A stretch of DNA of 64,000 bases from OCS116 sp051531935 (lineage in GTDB: Bacteria; Pseudomonadota; Alphaproteobacteria; Rhizobiales; OSC116): positions 1 to 64,000 of the forward strand of contig JAOPTR010000018.1 of assembly GCA_051531935.1 (NCBI GenBank). Reading direction: 5' to 3'. Position 1 is the stretch's first letter; each line of letters starts with the position of its first letter. The position numbers and the translations under genes were made by a program. The notes beneath the pieces are model-generated. The model saw only the letters and a list, made by a program, of their open reading frames with translations. It was not told the DNA's origin and ran no database searches. Shown here piece by piece: positions 7,923 to 17,081 of the stretch.

Positions 7923-9733
7923 TGGAAACCAGAGGACAGCATATATTTATTGGGCTGTTTGTGCTGATTATGATTGGCATTGCTGCAACAAGTGTTTTTT
8001 GGCTTGGGCGGTTGAACGATCAACTGACCTATAACCGATATAATGTTGATTTTGTTGAAGGTGTGAGTGGCTTAAGCCGCAAAGCGCCAGTGGTGGTGAA
8101 CGGCATTAATGTTGGCCGTGTTGAAAGTGTATCTTTGCACCCTAATGACATTAACCGCGTGCGTGTTATCATTGCGGTTGACGAGCGCATTCCTGTTTTA
8201 ACATCGACTAAAGTGAGCTTAAGCTTGCAAGGTGTAAGTGGTTTTGGCGTTGACATTAGCACGACTGACCAAAATGCACCTGTGCTTGAGCCCCTTGAAG
8301 GTGAAGACTACCCAACCATTAATGTTGAACGTAGCCAAGTGAGCCAATTGCTTGAAACCGTGCCAAACATGTTGCGCAACGTGAATGTATTGATCGCCAA
8401 GCTTGATGATGTATTGACGCAAAATAATGACACGATTGGTAAATCGTTAGGATCGGTTGAGAAGGGGTTGAATTTCTTAATTGACCGCACAGCTGACTTT
8501 GAAAATATCTTGGCAGATGTACAAGTGATTACCAAGAACTCGATTAAAATATCTGCCGATGTGACTGAAATTACCACCAATGTATCGGCTATTACCGCGG
8601 ATGTAAGCAAGCAAATTGACCCAATGATTGTGGAAGTGAACGCAACCATTGCCGAATATAAAGCCTTAGCTGCAACACTTGATAAAGTGATGCAAGGTGA
8701 GGGTGCAACTATGATTGCCCAAATTAACGAAACACTGGCCGAGTATAAGAAAATTGGGGCAGGGGTTAACGAGGTGATTAACAGTGACGCCAAGGGCATG
8801 ATTGCAAAAGTTGAAACTGCGATTGGTGAATTTAATAAATTAGGCGACAGTGTTAACAAATTGCTAGACGAAGACGGCGATGACATGCTGGGTGAAGTGA
8901 AAACCATTATTGCAGAATATAAAAAATTGGGCAGCAATGTGAATATCCTACTTGAAGGTGATGCTACGAAATTATTGGTTGAGGCCAATGCTGCTATTGG
9001 TGAATTTAAAGAATTGGGTGGCAATGTGAATGCCATTGTAAATAATGACGGCCAAAAACTAGTTGCGAATGTAAACACCGCCTTAGAAGAAGTGACGCTT
9101 GCAGTGAGTGGTTATGACAAGCTTGGTGGCAATGTGAATAAGCTATTTGAAGCTGGCGAAGGTAATTTGGTTGCTGACGTAGCTGAAACGCTTGCTGAGT
9201 TTAAAAAGCTTGGTGGAAACTTAAATGAATTGCTAGACGGTGATGCCGCTAAAATACTAACTGAAGTGAACGCAACTGTTGCTGAATATAAGAAAATTGG
9301 CGTGGGCGTGAACAAGTTGGTTGATAATGATGGTAATGACATTGTTGCCGAAATGAGCAGCGCTGTGAAAAGCTTTAACGTGACGCTTGATGAATATAAA
9401 CAAATTGCCCAAAGTGTGAATAAGTTTTTTGCCTCGGATGATATGGCCGCAGGTAACAAAGACATTGGTAAAATGCTTGGTGGCACGATGGAAAGCATTA
9501 ATACCACTGTGAAGAGCTTTGAAAAGATGACCTTGCAATTGGAGCAATTGATTGCGGCCGTGAAGCCTGGGCTTAGCCGTTTTTCTGGTTCTGGTTTGCG
9601 CGATGCGGAGACCTTGTTAAAACAGAGTAAGGCCACATTGAACAGTTTTAACCGCCTGATAAGACAGGTGGAAAGTAACCCGCAAAGGTTCTTGTTTGGA
9701 GATAAGCGCACGCCTAAATATCGGCCTAATTAA
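7922..9733 (+). CDS. mlaD: MlaD-family MCE protein with long 29-residue repeat tail
   Basis: Periplasmic substrate-binding subunit anchored by one N-terminal membrane segment (about residues 8-30). The MCE domain spans about 38-118 (YNVDFVEGVSGLSRKAPVVVNGI then GVSGFGVDIS). At 603 residues it is several times longer than enterobacterial MlaD (about 180). Residues 150-235 are predicted helix. Residues 235-507 contain nine tandem repeats of about 29 residues with consensus close to VNxxIAEYKKLGxNVNxLL. The C-terminal 95 residues are helical and end basic and proline-containing. The tail probably builds a bundle or tube crossing the periplasm (inference). One-base overlap with mlaF. Confidence 0.9.
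   Translation: METRGQHIFIGLFVLIMIGIAATSVFWLGRLNDQLTYNRYNVDFVEGVSGLSRKAPVVVNGINVGRVESVSLHPNDINRVRVIIAVDERIPVLTSTKVSLSLQGVSGFGVDISTTDQNAPVLEPLEGEDYPTINVERSQVSQLLETVPNMLRNVNVLIAKLDDVLTQNNDTIGKSLGSVEKGLNFLIDRTADFENILADVQVITKNSIKISADVTEITTNVSAITADVSKQIDPMIVEVNATIAEYKALAATLDKVMQGEGATMIAQINETLAEYKKIGAGVNEVINSDAKGMIAKVETAIGEFNKLGDSVNKLLDEDGDDMLGEVKTIIAEYKKLGSNVNILLEGDATKLLVEANAAIGEFKELGGNVNAIVNNDGQKLVANVNTALEEVTLAVSGYDKLGGNVNKLFEAGEGNLVADVAETLAEFKKLGGNLNELLDGDAAKILTEVNATVAEYKKIGVGVNKLVDNDGNDIVAEMSSAVKSFNVTLDEYKQIAQSVNKFFASDDMAAGNKDIGKMLGGTMESINTTVKSFEKMTLQLEQLIAAVKPGLSRFSGSGLRDAETLLKQSKATLNSFNRLIRQVESNPQRFLFGDKRTPKYRPN
8624..9442 (+). repeat. Nine tandem 29-residue repeats in the MCE protein
   Basis: Coding repeats at protein residues 235-507. 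Units begin at M235, M264, M293, M322, L351, L380, L416, I445 and I474, each with an (A/G)E(Y/F)K-type core then LG(x)(N/S)VN. Seven units are exactly 29 residues; the units beginning at 380 and 474 carry a 7-residue insertion, i.e. one extra heptad. DNA similarity is loose, so the array is old rather than a recent expansion. Confidence 0.85.
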
Positions 9734-9839
9734 GCTGATTTTTTGTGAGTGATTTGTTGATGTTTGAACCACATATATTTGCGGTTTGCACATAGTTAAT
9801 TTTGTGTTAAGTTGTGGCATTAGTTGAGTAGGCCAAAGT

Positions 9840-10478
9840 ATGTTGAGTAAAATTTCTAATAAACCACAGTATTTTTTTATGGCAATGATGTTATCTGCAT
9901 TGGTGAGCTGTGGCTCTATTGCTGACTCGTTATCACCAACTGCCACTGCCTTGATATTTGACCTGATGCCGATTGACGCAGCGGCTGTGAGCGGGCGAAA
10001 CTCTGGCTATAGTTTATCAGTTAGTGAACCGCGTGCAGCTACGATTTTGGACAGTGATAAAATTTTAGTGCGTCCATCGCCTATTGAAATTCAGTATTAT
10101 GGTGATATGGAGTGGGCGGACCGTGTGCCTAAACTTGTACATAGACGTGTTGTACAAGCGTTTGAAGACAGCGGCCGTTTACGTTCTGTGGCGCCAAGAT
10201 CTGATGGGTTTGACGCGAAATACGACCTGTTGGTTGAAATTAGAGATTTTCAGGTGGAGCCAAGCTTGCGTGAAAACTCTGGTGTTGCAAAGCCGATACG
10301 GGTGAAGGTTACATTTTTTGCTAAATTGGTTTCTGAGCGTTCTGCACGGGTATTGCGCTCGACCAAGATCACTCAATATGTTGAGATAGAAGCTGAAAAC
10401 AGACCGAATGTGGCTATGGCGTTTAACACTGCTTTTACGCAAGCGACTGTGGCTTTGGTTAACTGGACTTTGCGTTAA
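9840..10478 (+). CDS. ABC-type transport auxiliary lipoprotein (PqiC/ABC_trans_aux-like)
   Basis: Predicted outer-membrane-directed lipoprotein of 212 residues. The N-terminal signal ends in the lipobox LVSC (cysteine near residue 24). The mature part follows the ABC_trans_aux pattern: FDL near the start, RAATILDSDKILVRPSPIEIQYY, WADRVPKLVHRRVVQAFEDSGR, then a beta-rich C-terminus. Such proteins accompany MCE transporters and are thought to complete the path to the outer membrane. It lies about 105 bp after the MCE gene with its own AGG site and is followed by a terminator, closing the operon. Confidence 0.88.
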   Translation: MLSKISNKPQYFFMAMMLSALVSCGSIADSLSPTATALIFDLMPIDAAAVSGRNSGYSLSVSEPRAATILDSDKILVRPSPIEIQYYGDMEWADRVPKLVHRRVVQAFEDSGRLRSVAPRSDGFDAKYDLLVEIRDFQVEPSLRENSGVAKPIRVKVTFFAKLVSERSARVLRSTKITQYVEIEAENRPNVAMAFNTAFTQATVALVNWTLR

Positions 10479-10507
10479 ATTTTAATATAAATAACGAGCA
10501 TAAAAAA

Positions 10508-10543
10508 AGCGCCCTAAATAACTTTAGGACGCTTGATTTTTGT
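10508..10543. terminator. Bidirectional intrinsic terminator between Mla operon and ferredoxin reductase
   Basis: An 11-bp stem (10508-10518 pairing with 10523-10533, one mismatch) with a TAAC loop is preceded by a run of A and followed by GATTTTTT. It can end transcription from the lipoprotein gene and from the convergent reductase gene. Confidence 0.85.
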
Positions 10544-10557
10544 GCTTATTGTGCAGA

Positions 10558-11595
10558 CTATTTTTTATTGTCTAGCACGCCTAGCTTGGTTTGTAGGTCT
10601 TTACTTGCCGTTGTATATTGGAAGATAACACGGCGTTCTGGATATGCGTATTTAACGGCTGATTGTGCCATTAATGCCGCTTCATGGAAGCCAGACAAGA
10701 TAAGCTTAAGTTTGCCAGGATAGTAATTGATATCGCCAATTGAATAGATGCCATCGGTACTGGTTTGGAATTTTTCGGTATCCACAGGGATGAGATTGCG
10801 ATCTAGGTTTAAACCCCAATCGGCAATAGGGCCTAGCTTCATTGTGAGGCCAAAGAACGGTAGCAAGGAATTACATTTTAGATTTGTAAGCTCGCCTTTG
10901 TTTTTGATGACGATTTCACTTAAGCCATCTTCGCCAATAAGTTCGGAAACTTGACCGAGTTTAAAGTCGATTTTGCCAGCATCGGCCAGAGCGCGCATTT
11001 TATTGACGCTATCTGGTGCAGCGCGGAAACCATCACGACGATGCACAAGTGTGACTGAATTTGCAATTGGTTCTAGGTTTACTGTCCAATCTAACGCGCT
11101 ATCGCCACCGCCAACAATGACGAGGTCTTTATCGCGGTAAACTTCCATATCGCGCACTGAGTAAGCAACGCCTTTGCCTTCATATTCTTCAATGCCTGGG
11201 ATGTTTGGTTTTTTAGGCATGAAAGATCCACCACCAGCGGCAATAACCACCACTTTACAATGGAAGACATCATCGGCATCGGTTTTGACGATGAATGTGC
11301 CATCTTCTTGTTTATCGAGCGTGGAAACCATGCGGTTATAATGATAAACTGGATTGAACGGAGCAGCTTGCTCGAGCAGGCCTTTGGTGAGTTCGTCACC
11401 TGACACAACGGGAAAGCCCGGAATGTCGTAAATAGGTTTTTGCGGATATAGTTCGGCACATTGGCCGCCCGGTTTGTCTAGAATGTCAATGAGGTGGCAT
11501 TTCATATCAATAAGGCCAAGTTCAAACACGGCAAATAGGCCAACGGGGCCTGCGCCAACAATGACGACATCGGTTTCGATGATATTTTCTGACAT
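10558..11595 (-). CDS. Ferredoxin/flavodoxin--NADP+ reductase, thioredoxin-reductase-like
   Basis: Flavoenzyme of the TrxR-like ferredoxin-NADP+ reductase class (YumC-like), moving electrons between NADPH and ferredoxin. The FAD-binding GAGPVGLFAVFELG, the DKPGGQCAELYPQKPIYDIPGF segment typical of this class, and the NADPH-binding GGGDSALDW are visible. It lacks the CxxC redox pair of true thioredoxin reductases. The length of 345 residues is normal. It is upstream of no other gene on its strand before the terminator at 10508, and directly downstream of a [2Fe-2S] ferredoxin gene, a likely electron-transfer partner. Confidence 0.93.
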   Translation of the reverse strand: MSENIIETDVVIVGAGPVGLFAVFELGLIDMKCHLIDILDKPGGQCAELYPQKPIYDIPGFPVVSGDELTKGLLEQAAPFNPVYHYNRMVSTLDKQEDGTFIVKTDADDVFHCKVVVIAAGGGSFMPKKPNIPGIEEYEGKGVAYSVRDMEVYRDKDLVIVGGGDSALDWTVNLEPIANSVTLVHRRDGFRAAPDSVNKMRALADAGKIDFKLGQVSELIGEDGLSEIVIKNKGELTNLKCNSLLPFFGLTMKLGPIADWGLNLDRNLIPVDTEKFQTSTDGIYSIGDINYYPGKLKLILSGFHEAALMAQSAVKYAYPERRVIFQYTTASKDLQTKLGVLDNKK

Positions 11596-11632
11596 TCTAT
11601 ATCCTTTATTCTTAATTTAACCAACGTGGCGC

Positions 11633-11953
11633 TTAATATTGCCTTGTTGGCACTTTAATAACAATTCCGTCTTGTGCATCGGCTACCACGATTTGGCAAC
11701 TGAGGCGGCTGTCTATGGTGACATCTGGCGCAAATTCGAGCATATCTTGCTCGAACGGGTCGGGCGCTTCGATTTTGGCTGCCCAAGTGGCATCAACATA
11801 AACATGGCAAGTGGCGCAGGTGCAACTGCCTCCACATTCGCCGAAAATTCCTTCTATGCCGTGATCGAGCGCGGCGTCTTTTACATTTGTGCCTGCGCGA
11901 ACTGATACAGCGGTAATTTGATCTACATCATTTACAAAATTTATGATTGGCAT
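11633..11953 (-). CDS. [2Fe-2S] ferredoxin, adrenodoxin type
   Basis: Small electron carrier of the adrenodoxin/FdxB type. Counting from the chosen ATG, cluster cysteines fit C40-x5-C46-x2-C49 with the last ligand C86 in SRLSCQI; an extra cysteine (C44) lies inside the loop. The chosen start (MPIINFVND) gives 106 residues, the family length; an ATG nine codons upstream (11980) would add a tail without homology. The gene ends 37 bp before the ferredoxin reductase on the same strand, so the two are probably co-transcribed and functional partners. Confidence 0.92.
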   Translation of the reverse strand: MPIINFVNDVDQITAVSVRAGTNVKDAALDHGIEGIFGECGGSCTCATCHVYVDATWAAKIEAPDPFEQDMLEFAPDVTIDSRLSCQIVVADAQDGIVIKVPTRQY

Positions 11954-12122
11954 ATATTCAACATCAAAATTAATTTGCATTGGATATAGGACAATTGACT
12001 GCGTAAAACAATGGTTAACATGGTTGAAATAGGATATTTTTTAACAAAACACAAGATAAAAACGATATATTTTGTAAATAGTTTTTTATTACAATTCTAA
12101 ACTGTAGATTATATGCGTGTAG

Positions 12123-12155
12123 GCCAAAAAAAAGAGCCCCATTAAAGAGCTCTTA
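12123..12155 (-). terminator. Terminator after the Hpt gene
   Basis: On the minus strand, AAGAGC and GCTCTT (12149-12154 and 12132-12137) form a short stem followed by eight or more T residues. It lies 24 bp after the Hpt stop codon. Confidence 0.75.
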
Positions 12156-12178
12156 TTTTAAATATATGAGTTTGTAAA

Positions 12179-12592
12179 TTAAGCGTATTTTGCTTTTACA
12201 AATTGAGTGACTTCGTTGACCGCAAAGTCGATCGCATGAATTGCGCTAACACGATCGGTATATAGGGCATCGCCAACCATAAGCTCAGCGGCTTGGGTTT
12301 CGGCAGAAATACGCCATGCACCAACACCACGTGAAGAGCCTTTTAGGGCATGTGTTGCGTGTTTCCAACTATCGGGATTTTCTAATGAATTTTTTAATGT
12401 TGCGACATAATCGTGACATTGATTGCAAAATAATTGCAGAATCTCTTGTTCTAGATCGGCATTACCCATCGTGTAGCGGCTTAGATGTTCGAAATCTATA
12501 GCATCGGGGCAATGGGCGTTCACATATTCATCTATAGGTGTGACGCTTGTGCTGTTATAATCTACTCGGGCGGCAGCTTGACTATTAAACAT
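12179..12592 (-). CDS. Histidine phosphotransfer (Hpt) domain protein
   Basis: Single-domain phosphorelay intermediate of about 137 residues. The phospho-acceptor lies in WKHATHALKGSSRGVGAW, with His81 as acceptor when counted from the ATG at 12592. That ATG is preceded by AGGAGAAATC; the longer reading from 12613 lacks a ribosome site. It resembles orphan Hpt proteins rather than ChpT, which has a degenerate histidine-kinase fold. It is divergent from the TipN-like gene, across an intergenic region holding a CtrA-type box. Partners cannot be assigned from sequence; the hybrid kinase CckA is 46 kb away. Confidence 0.85.
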   Translation of the reverse strand: MFNSQAAARVDYNSTSVTPIDEYVNAHCPDAIDFEHLSRYTMGNADLEQEILQLFCNQCHDYVATLKNSLENPDSWKHATHALKGSSRGVGAWRISAETQAAELMVGDALYTDRVSAIHAIDFAVNEVTQFVKAKYA

Positions 12593-12613
12593 GATTTCTC
12601 CTACGCAAAACAA

Positions 12614-12925
12614 TAGCGACTGGGTTAAGCCAGAATAGACTTACAATCGCTTATCTGAAGCCATAACACCAAAAAGGGTTAAACAAGTTATTAACGCCAG
12701 CCACTCGTGAACCACCAATGGATTCTATCATTAACAAAATGCTCATTTCGGGAAGGGCTATGAATAACTCTGTGCCAAATAGAAACAATTTGAAACAGAT
12801 TTGATAAAATTTATTAAAAACCATTAATAAATGCGAGGTAAATCATTATTAACTCGCTATTAACTAATTTATTTGGCATTATTCAGCATTATATATGTAT
12901 AGCGTGCTTTCTGAGGGTTTCTGTT
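12614..12925. other. Divergent intergenic region, Hpt / TipN-like
   Basis: No gene is seen in these 312 bases. The region is AT-rich, holds several TTAA tetramers, and must contain the promoters of both divergent genes. One canonical CtrA-type box is annotated separately; a second TTAA pair near 12679-12694 has an 8-base spacer and is not counted. Confidence 0.6.
12849..12864 (+). promoter_or_regulatory. CtrA-type box upstream of the TipN-like gene
   Basis: TTAA-CTCGCTA-TTAAC, an exact TTAA-N7-TTAA(C) match to the CtrA recognition pattern known from Caulobacter, centred about 70 bp before the start codon at 12926. Binding is inferred. Confidence 0.6.
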
Positions 12926-15900
12926 ATGAGCGATAATTCAAGTAATTCGACCGCGAGTGATCGTTCGCTTTTTGCATCTGGTCGACCTGATCGTATTAAA
13001 TCGGCCTTGCAGTCTAAAAATCAGCCAACCAATGTTGCTGGACATCGCCCTCAAATAAACACGCCTCACAAGAATGCAAATGCTTATACAGATGCACAAA
13101 ATGCGAGTGGCATACCAACCCAACAAACTGGTGGTGGTAAAATACAATCTGGGCAACGCTCCCAAATTGGTGCTGGCCCTAAGCGCAAAGCATCTGACAA
13201 TCTATCTGAAATTTTATCGCGCCAGAGACTTGAGAAAAAGAAGCCTAGAACTGAGCATGTTAACAATATGGCGAATTCGGCCAATGATGACATTGCGCAT
13301 GCTGCACAATTATTAGAAGAAATTAAGAGCGATACCAGTAAAAAGCCGATTATGGCCGCAGGTATATTTACTGTGGCATGGGTTACATTATGTATTGCGA
13401 TTGGCTTGAGCTTATTTAACAGCGGCATTGTTGCCACTGAGTCGTTTTCGTTTACATCTATACCTGTGTTATTTTCTATTGCTGCTGTGTTATTTGTACC
13501 TTGTGTATTGAGTTGGGGTGTGGCGGTGTTTTTATACCGTGCGCGGGAATTGCACCAAATTTCATTGTCATTGGCTTATACCGCTTTGCATTTAACCCAA
13601 CCAGAAGACATGGCTAGCGAATCAATTGCTACCATTGGACAAGCTGTGCGTCGTGAAGTGGCAGCGATGGGCGATGGTATTGACCGTGCGATTAGCCGTG
13701 CGACTTTGTTGGAGAGCAAATTTAGAAACGAAGTGGGCAATATTCAGGGTTTTTATAAGAATAACGAGAGTATTTTTAATAAAATTATTTTGGATTTAGA
13801 AAAAGAGCGCGATCTAATGTCTGCCACGGGCGACGATTTAGAAGAGCGTTTGCCTAAAATGCTTGATGGACTTAAAGAGAGTAGTTTTGATTTCTCTAAC
13901 ATTGTGCAATCGGCTGATGAGCGCTTTAGTGCTTTGGCGGCAACTGCAGATGATAGGTTGGCGAGTTTAAGCTCTAATATAGAAGAGAAAAACAAAGCGT
14001 TGCAGCTTGGTTTGGATAATACCGTTGAAAATGTAATGCGTGTTGCCTCTACATTAGATGTGGGCACTGATACGTTGAGCGGTGTTGCCGAGAAATTAGT
14101 GAATATAAGTGAAGTTGCATTTAACAAATTAGAAACTGTAAGTGAAGTTGCTGCGGCACGGCTTGAAAATGTGAGCGAGGGTGCAGCATCTAGACTTGAA
14201 AACGTGAGTGAAAATGCGACCGCCAGATTTGAAAATGTGAGTGAAGGCGCTGCGGTTAGACTTGAAAATGTGAGCGGAGTTGCGGTGAGCCGCCTTGAAA
14301 ATGTAAGCGAAAACTTTGACCGCCATACGGCCGATATACAGAATGCAACTACGGCTATTGTGCAAGCCAATGATGAGATTAGCCTTGCCTTAAAAAGCCG
14401 CCATGAGAACCTGTCTAGCTCGGCTGAACATTTACTTGAAAATGCTGAACAGATTAACAATCTTCTATCCTCATTTGCGTTGGTGATTGATAAATCGTTT
14501 ATGAATGCCGAAGACCGCAGCCAGACTATGCAAACAATGTTGCGTGAAGCTGCTCAAGAATCGGCTGAAATATTGCATGAAGAAATGAGCAATATTCGTA
14601 AATCTACATCATCTGAAACATTGAAATTGATTGAGCTGCTTAAAGAAAGCAGCTTTACCGCAACAACTGCCTTGCGTGAAGACATTCAATCGGTGATTGG
14701 TGGATCGCAAAACGAAGTGGCTGCTGCGCTGACTATGTTGCTTAAAGAATCGCAATCTATGGGCGATAACTTGCGCAATGAAGCCCACTCATTAACGGAA
14801 ATGATGCAGCGTGAAGTGCAAGCGGTGAGAGATAACACTGTTGGCAATACAGAAGAAACGCTGAACCAAATTAGACAACAGCATGAAGCCTCTATTGCTG
14901 ATATTATTGGGCGCATTGAGCAGGCTGGCGATAAATTAACGGGCACTGCTGAGAATTTGAATTTGGTAACTGGACGTATGGACACTGAAATGGAAGCGGC
15001 TCGTACTGGCCTTGCTGAAGTTGTGGCGCAAATGCCTGCAGAAGCCAAACAAGCCCTGACTGACATGCAGAGCTATATAGGTGACCAAGTGAAAGCCATG
15101 AGTGAATTGGCGAGGACTGTTGGTGGTTTGGGCACCGTGGTGGCAACGCCATTGCCAAATACAGCCGTACCAAGAGCGAGCATGCCAGAAGCTAGAATTG
15201 CAGAAGCCAGAAAAGCTGAAGCCAAGCCGACAAATGTTGCGCAAAGCAGAACACGCGCAACCGCACCACCAAAAACAACAGCGCGAAGACAAGCTGAAAC
15301 GAACCGCGAAGCTTTGGGTGGGCATGAGCCTCGTCCGGCATCACGGCCATCTGGCATGACACAAAAGCGCGCTACGAACGCACCGACAAGACAAGCTGCA
15401 CCAAGACGTGAAGCTGTGCGTACAGAGACAAATATTGCGCCACATCGGGATGTGCCTGAACCAGGCACGCGGGCTGCTGCGATTGCGCAAAGCCGATCTG
15501 CCAAGATGGCACAGCCACAAAATACGGCTCGTCAAAATACTGCGCCTCAAAATAGTGGTCAGCCAGTGAATGCAGATGGTCGCCAACGTATGGCACGCCA
15601 GAAAATTACACCACAAGCTAATGTGACGCCAGTAGATGCAGATGCAACGAGCAAGAATAAATGGGAAATGCCTGATTTGCTTTCTCGCGCATCGAGCAAC
15701 CAAACTTTGCCTGAACATTTGCAACCGCGTGCAGAAGCACCGCGCCCCACGCAAAACCGCCGTGGGCAGCAAAATGAATTACATTCGGTAGAATCGTTAA
15801 ATGCACTGTCGTTAGACTTAGCCAAAGCGCTTGACCATGAAGCGCCTGACCAGTTGTGGACGCGTTATAGAAATGGCGAACGTAATGTGTTTACCCGTAG

Positions 15901-16126
15901 ACTTTACACCATGCGCGGCCAAAAATTATTTGATGAAGTTGGCCATAAATACAGAACAGAAGCTGCGTTTAGCCGTGATGTAGATAGATATATTGGTGAT
16001 TTTGAAGAATTGCTGACTAAAATTTATGAGCAAGATCGCGATAGTATGCTGATTGATACTTATCTTTCGAGTGAAACGGGTAAGGTTTATTTGATGTTGG
16101 CACATGCTTCAGGTCGTTTAGACTAA
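12926..16126 (+). CDS. Large two-TM coiled-coil protein, TipN-like architecture
   Basis: 1066-residue protein. Residues 1-140 are polar and low-complexity. Two membrane segments follow at about 141-166 and 179-204. A conserved helical stretch (TIGQAVRREVAAMGDGIDRA) leads into a very long coiled coil (about 235-750) containing seven 11-residue repeats at 391-467. Residues 755-950 are basic, Ala/Gln/Pro-rich and probably disordered. A compact conserved C-terminal domain at about 955-1066 has RRLYTMRGQKLFDEV and SSETGKVYLMLAHASGR. The layout matches TipN, the Caulobacter new-pole marker, and a CtrA box precedes it. The assignment is architectural, not proven homology. Confidence 0.6.
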   Translation: MSDNSSNSTASDRSLFASGRPDRIKSALQSKNQPTNVAGHRPQINTPHKNANAYTDAQNASGIPTQQTGGGKIQSGQRSQIGAGPKRKASDNLSEILSRQRLEKKKPRTEHVNNMANSANDDIAHAAQLLEEIKSDTSKKPIMAAGIFTVAWVTLCIAIGLSLFNSGIVATESFSFTSIPVLFSIAAVLFVPCVLSWGVAVFLYRARELHQISLSLAYTALHLTQPEDMASESIATIGQAVRREVAAMGDGIDRAISRATLLESKFRNEVGNIQGFYKNNESIFNKIILDLEKERDLMSATGDDLEERLPKMLDGLKESSFDFSNIVQSADERFSALAATADDRLASLSSNIEEKNKALQLGLDNTVENVMRVASTLDVGTDTLSGVAEKLVNISEVAFNKLETVSEVAAARLENVSEGAASRLENVSENATARFENVSEGAAVRLENVSGVAVSRLENVSENFDRHTADIQNATTAIVQANDEISLALKSRHENLSSSAEHLLENAEQINNLLSSFALVIDKSFMNAEDRSQTMQTMLREAAQESAEILHEEMSNIRKSTSSETLKLIELLKESSFTATTALREDIQSVIGGSQNEVAAALTMLLKESQSMGDNLRNEAHSLTEMMQREVQAVRDNTVGNTEETLNQIRQQHEASIADIIGRIEQAGDKLTGTAENLNLVTGRMDTEMEAARTGLAEVVAQMPAEAKQALTDMQSYIGDQVKAMSELARTVGGLGTVVATPLPNTAVPRASMPEARIAEARKAEAKPTNVAQSRTRATAPPKTTARRQAETNREALGGHEPRPASRPSGMTQKRATNAPTRQAAPRREAVRTETNIAPHRDVPEPGTRAAAIAQSRSAKMAQPQNTARQNTAPQNSGQPVNADGRQRMARQKITPQANVTPVDADATSKNKWEMPDLLSRASSNQTLPEHLQPRAEAPRPTQNRRGQQNELHSVESLNALSLDLAKALDHEAPDQLWTRYRNGERNVFTRRLYTMRGQKLFDEVGHKYRTEAAFSRDVDRYIGDFEELLTKIYEQDRDSMLIDTYLSSETGKVYLMLAHASGRLD
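14096..14326 (+). repeat. Seven tandem 33-bp (11-residue) repeats
   Basis: Units of the form LENVSEGAASR (L/F-E-N-V-S-E-x-A-x-x-R) repeat seven times at residues 391-467 of the coiled-coil protein. An 11-residue period suggests a hendecad, nearly straight coiled coil. DNA copies are similar enough (CTTGAAAATGTGAG recurring) to suggest expansion by unequal exchange or slippage. Confidence 0.85.
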
Positions 16127-16135
16127 GGCTGCCCA

Positions 16136-17047
16136 ATGCGTATCAGTATAATTGACTATCCGAACAAGAAGTTTGTTTGTTATACTGGAATGGAAACTGA
16201 CCTGATTTTCAATAAACAAATTGATTTGCCGTGTTTTGCGGCTTTTCCATTGATTGAAAACCAAAGCGGTAGAGAGCTTGTTGCTGGCTATTACCAATCA
16301 TTAATTGACTTTGCCATTTTTAAAAATATTGGCGTTGTTTTGGAAAGTGTGACTTGGGTTGCTAGCCAAGACAGAGCAAAACCGCTTGGTTATGGTGCTG
16401 CTGACTTAAAAATTGTAAATGAAAATGCCATTAGTTTGATGTCTGAATTGCGTGATGCATCGGACTATGTGCCGATAATGTTGAGCGCAAATATTGGCCC
16501 GCGATATGATGCTTATTCTGACGTTGATAGCATGACAGTTGTACAGGCTGAAAATTATCATACGCAACAAATATCGGTATTAGCGGCAACTGAGGCTGAT
16601 TTTATAACGGCTTATACTTTGGGGAGTTGCCATGAAGCCATTGGGATGGCGAGGGCTGCTAAACAGTTTGATATGCCTATTGTTATTTCGTTTACAGTTG
16701 AGGTGGATGGTCATCTGCCATCTGGAATGACGTTGACGCGAGCGATTACAGAAGTTGATGAAAAATCGGGTGATTACCCGTTATATTATATGATTAATTG
16801 CACGCATCCTGAACATTTTAAACATATATTGGATGAGGTTGTGGCTTTAGGGCGCTTGCGCGGTTTGGTGGTGAATGCCTCTAAATGTAGCCATGCCGAA
16901 TTGGATGAGGCGACAATATTGGATGATGGCAACCCGCATGAGCTTGGTGAGACAATGCGTGATTTGGAATTACGATATACCGACATTACGATATTAGGCG
17001 GTTGTTGTGGCACCGATTTGCGCCACTTGAACGAAATGTTCTTGTGA
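16136..17047 (+). CDS. Homocysteine S-methyltransferase family protein
   Basis: Zinc-dependent methyltransferase of the BHMT/MmuM family, predicted to transfer a methyl group from an S-methyl donor to homocysteine to make methionine. Zinc ligands are visible as the cysteine in MINCTHPEHF and the pair in GGCCGTD near the C-terminus. The N-terminal TGMETDLIF segment also fits the family. Its 303 residues are the normal length, so it appears intact. It begins 9 bp after the TipN-like stop, probably on the same transcript by position only, and converges with the MFS gene at 17082. The methyl donor is unknown. Confidence 0.9.
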   Translation: MRISIIDYPNKKFVCYTGMETDLIFNKQIDLPCFAAFPLIENQSGRELVAGYYQSLIDFAIFKNIGVVLESVTWVASQDRAKPLGYGAADLKIVNENAISLMSELRDASDYVPIMLSANIGPRYDAYSDVDSMTVVQAENYHTQQISVLAATEADFITAYTLGSCHEAIGMARAAKQFDMPIVISFTVEVDGHLPSGMTLTRAITEVDEKSGDYPLYYMINCTHPEHFKHILDEVVALGRLRGLVVNASKCSHAELDEATILDDGNPHELGETMRDLELRYTDITILGGCCGTDLRHLNEMFL

Positions 17048-17081
17048 TTTTGGGAGTGCTTGCCAGAGGCGGAGCAGAAAG

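Noticed and set aside
8308..9711. Long open frames on the minus strand opposite the MCE gene
   Set aside because: They mirror the repeat-rich, strongly coding plus-strand gene and give low-complexity products without any family.
13753..14460. 235-codon minus-strand frame opposite the coiled-coil gene
   Set aside because: Its Ser/Phe/Leu-rich repetitive product is the antisense of the 11-residue repeats; no ribosome site.
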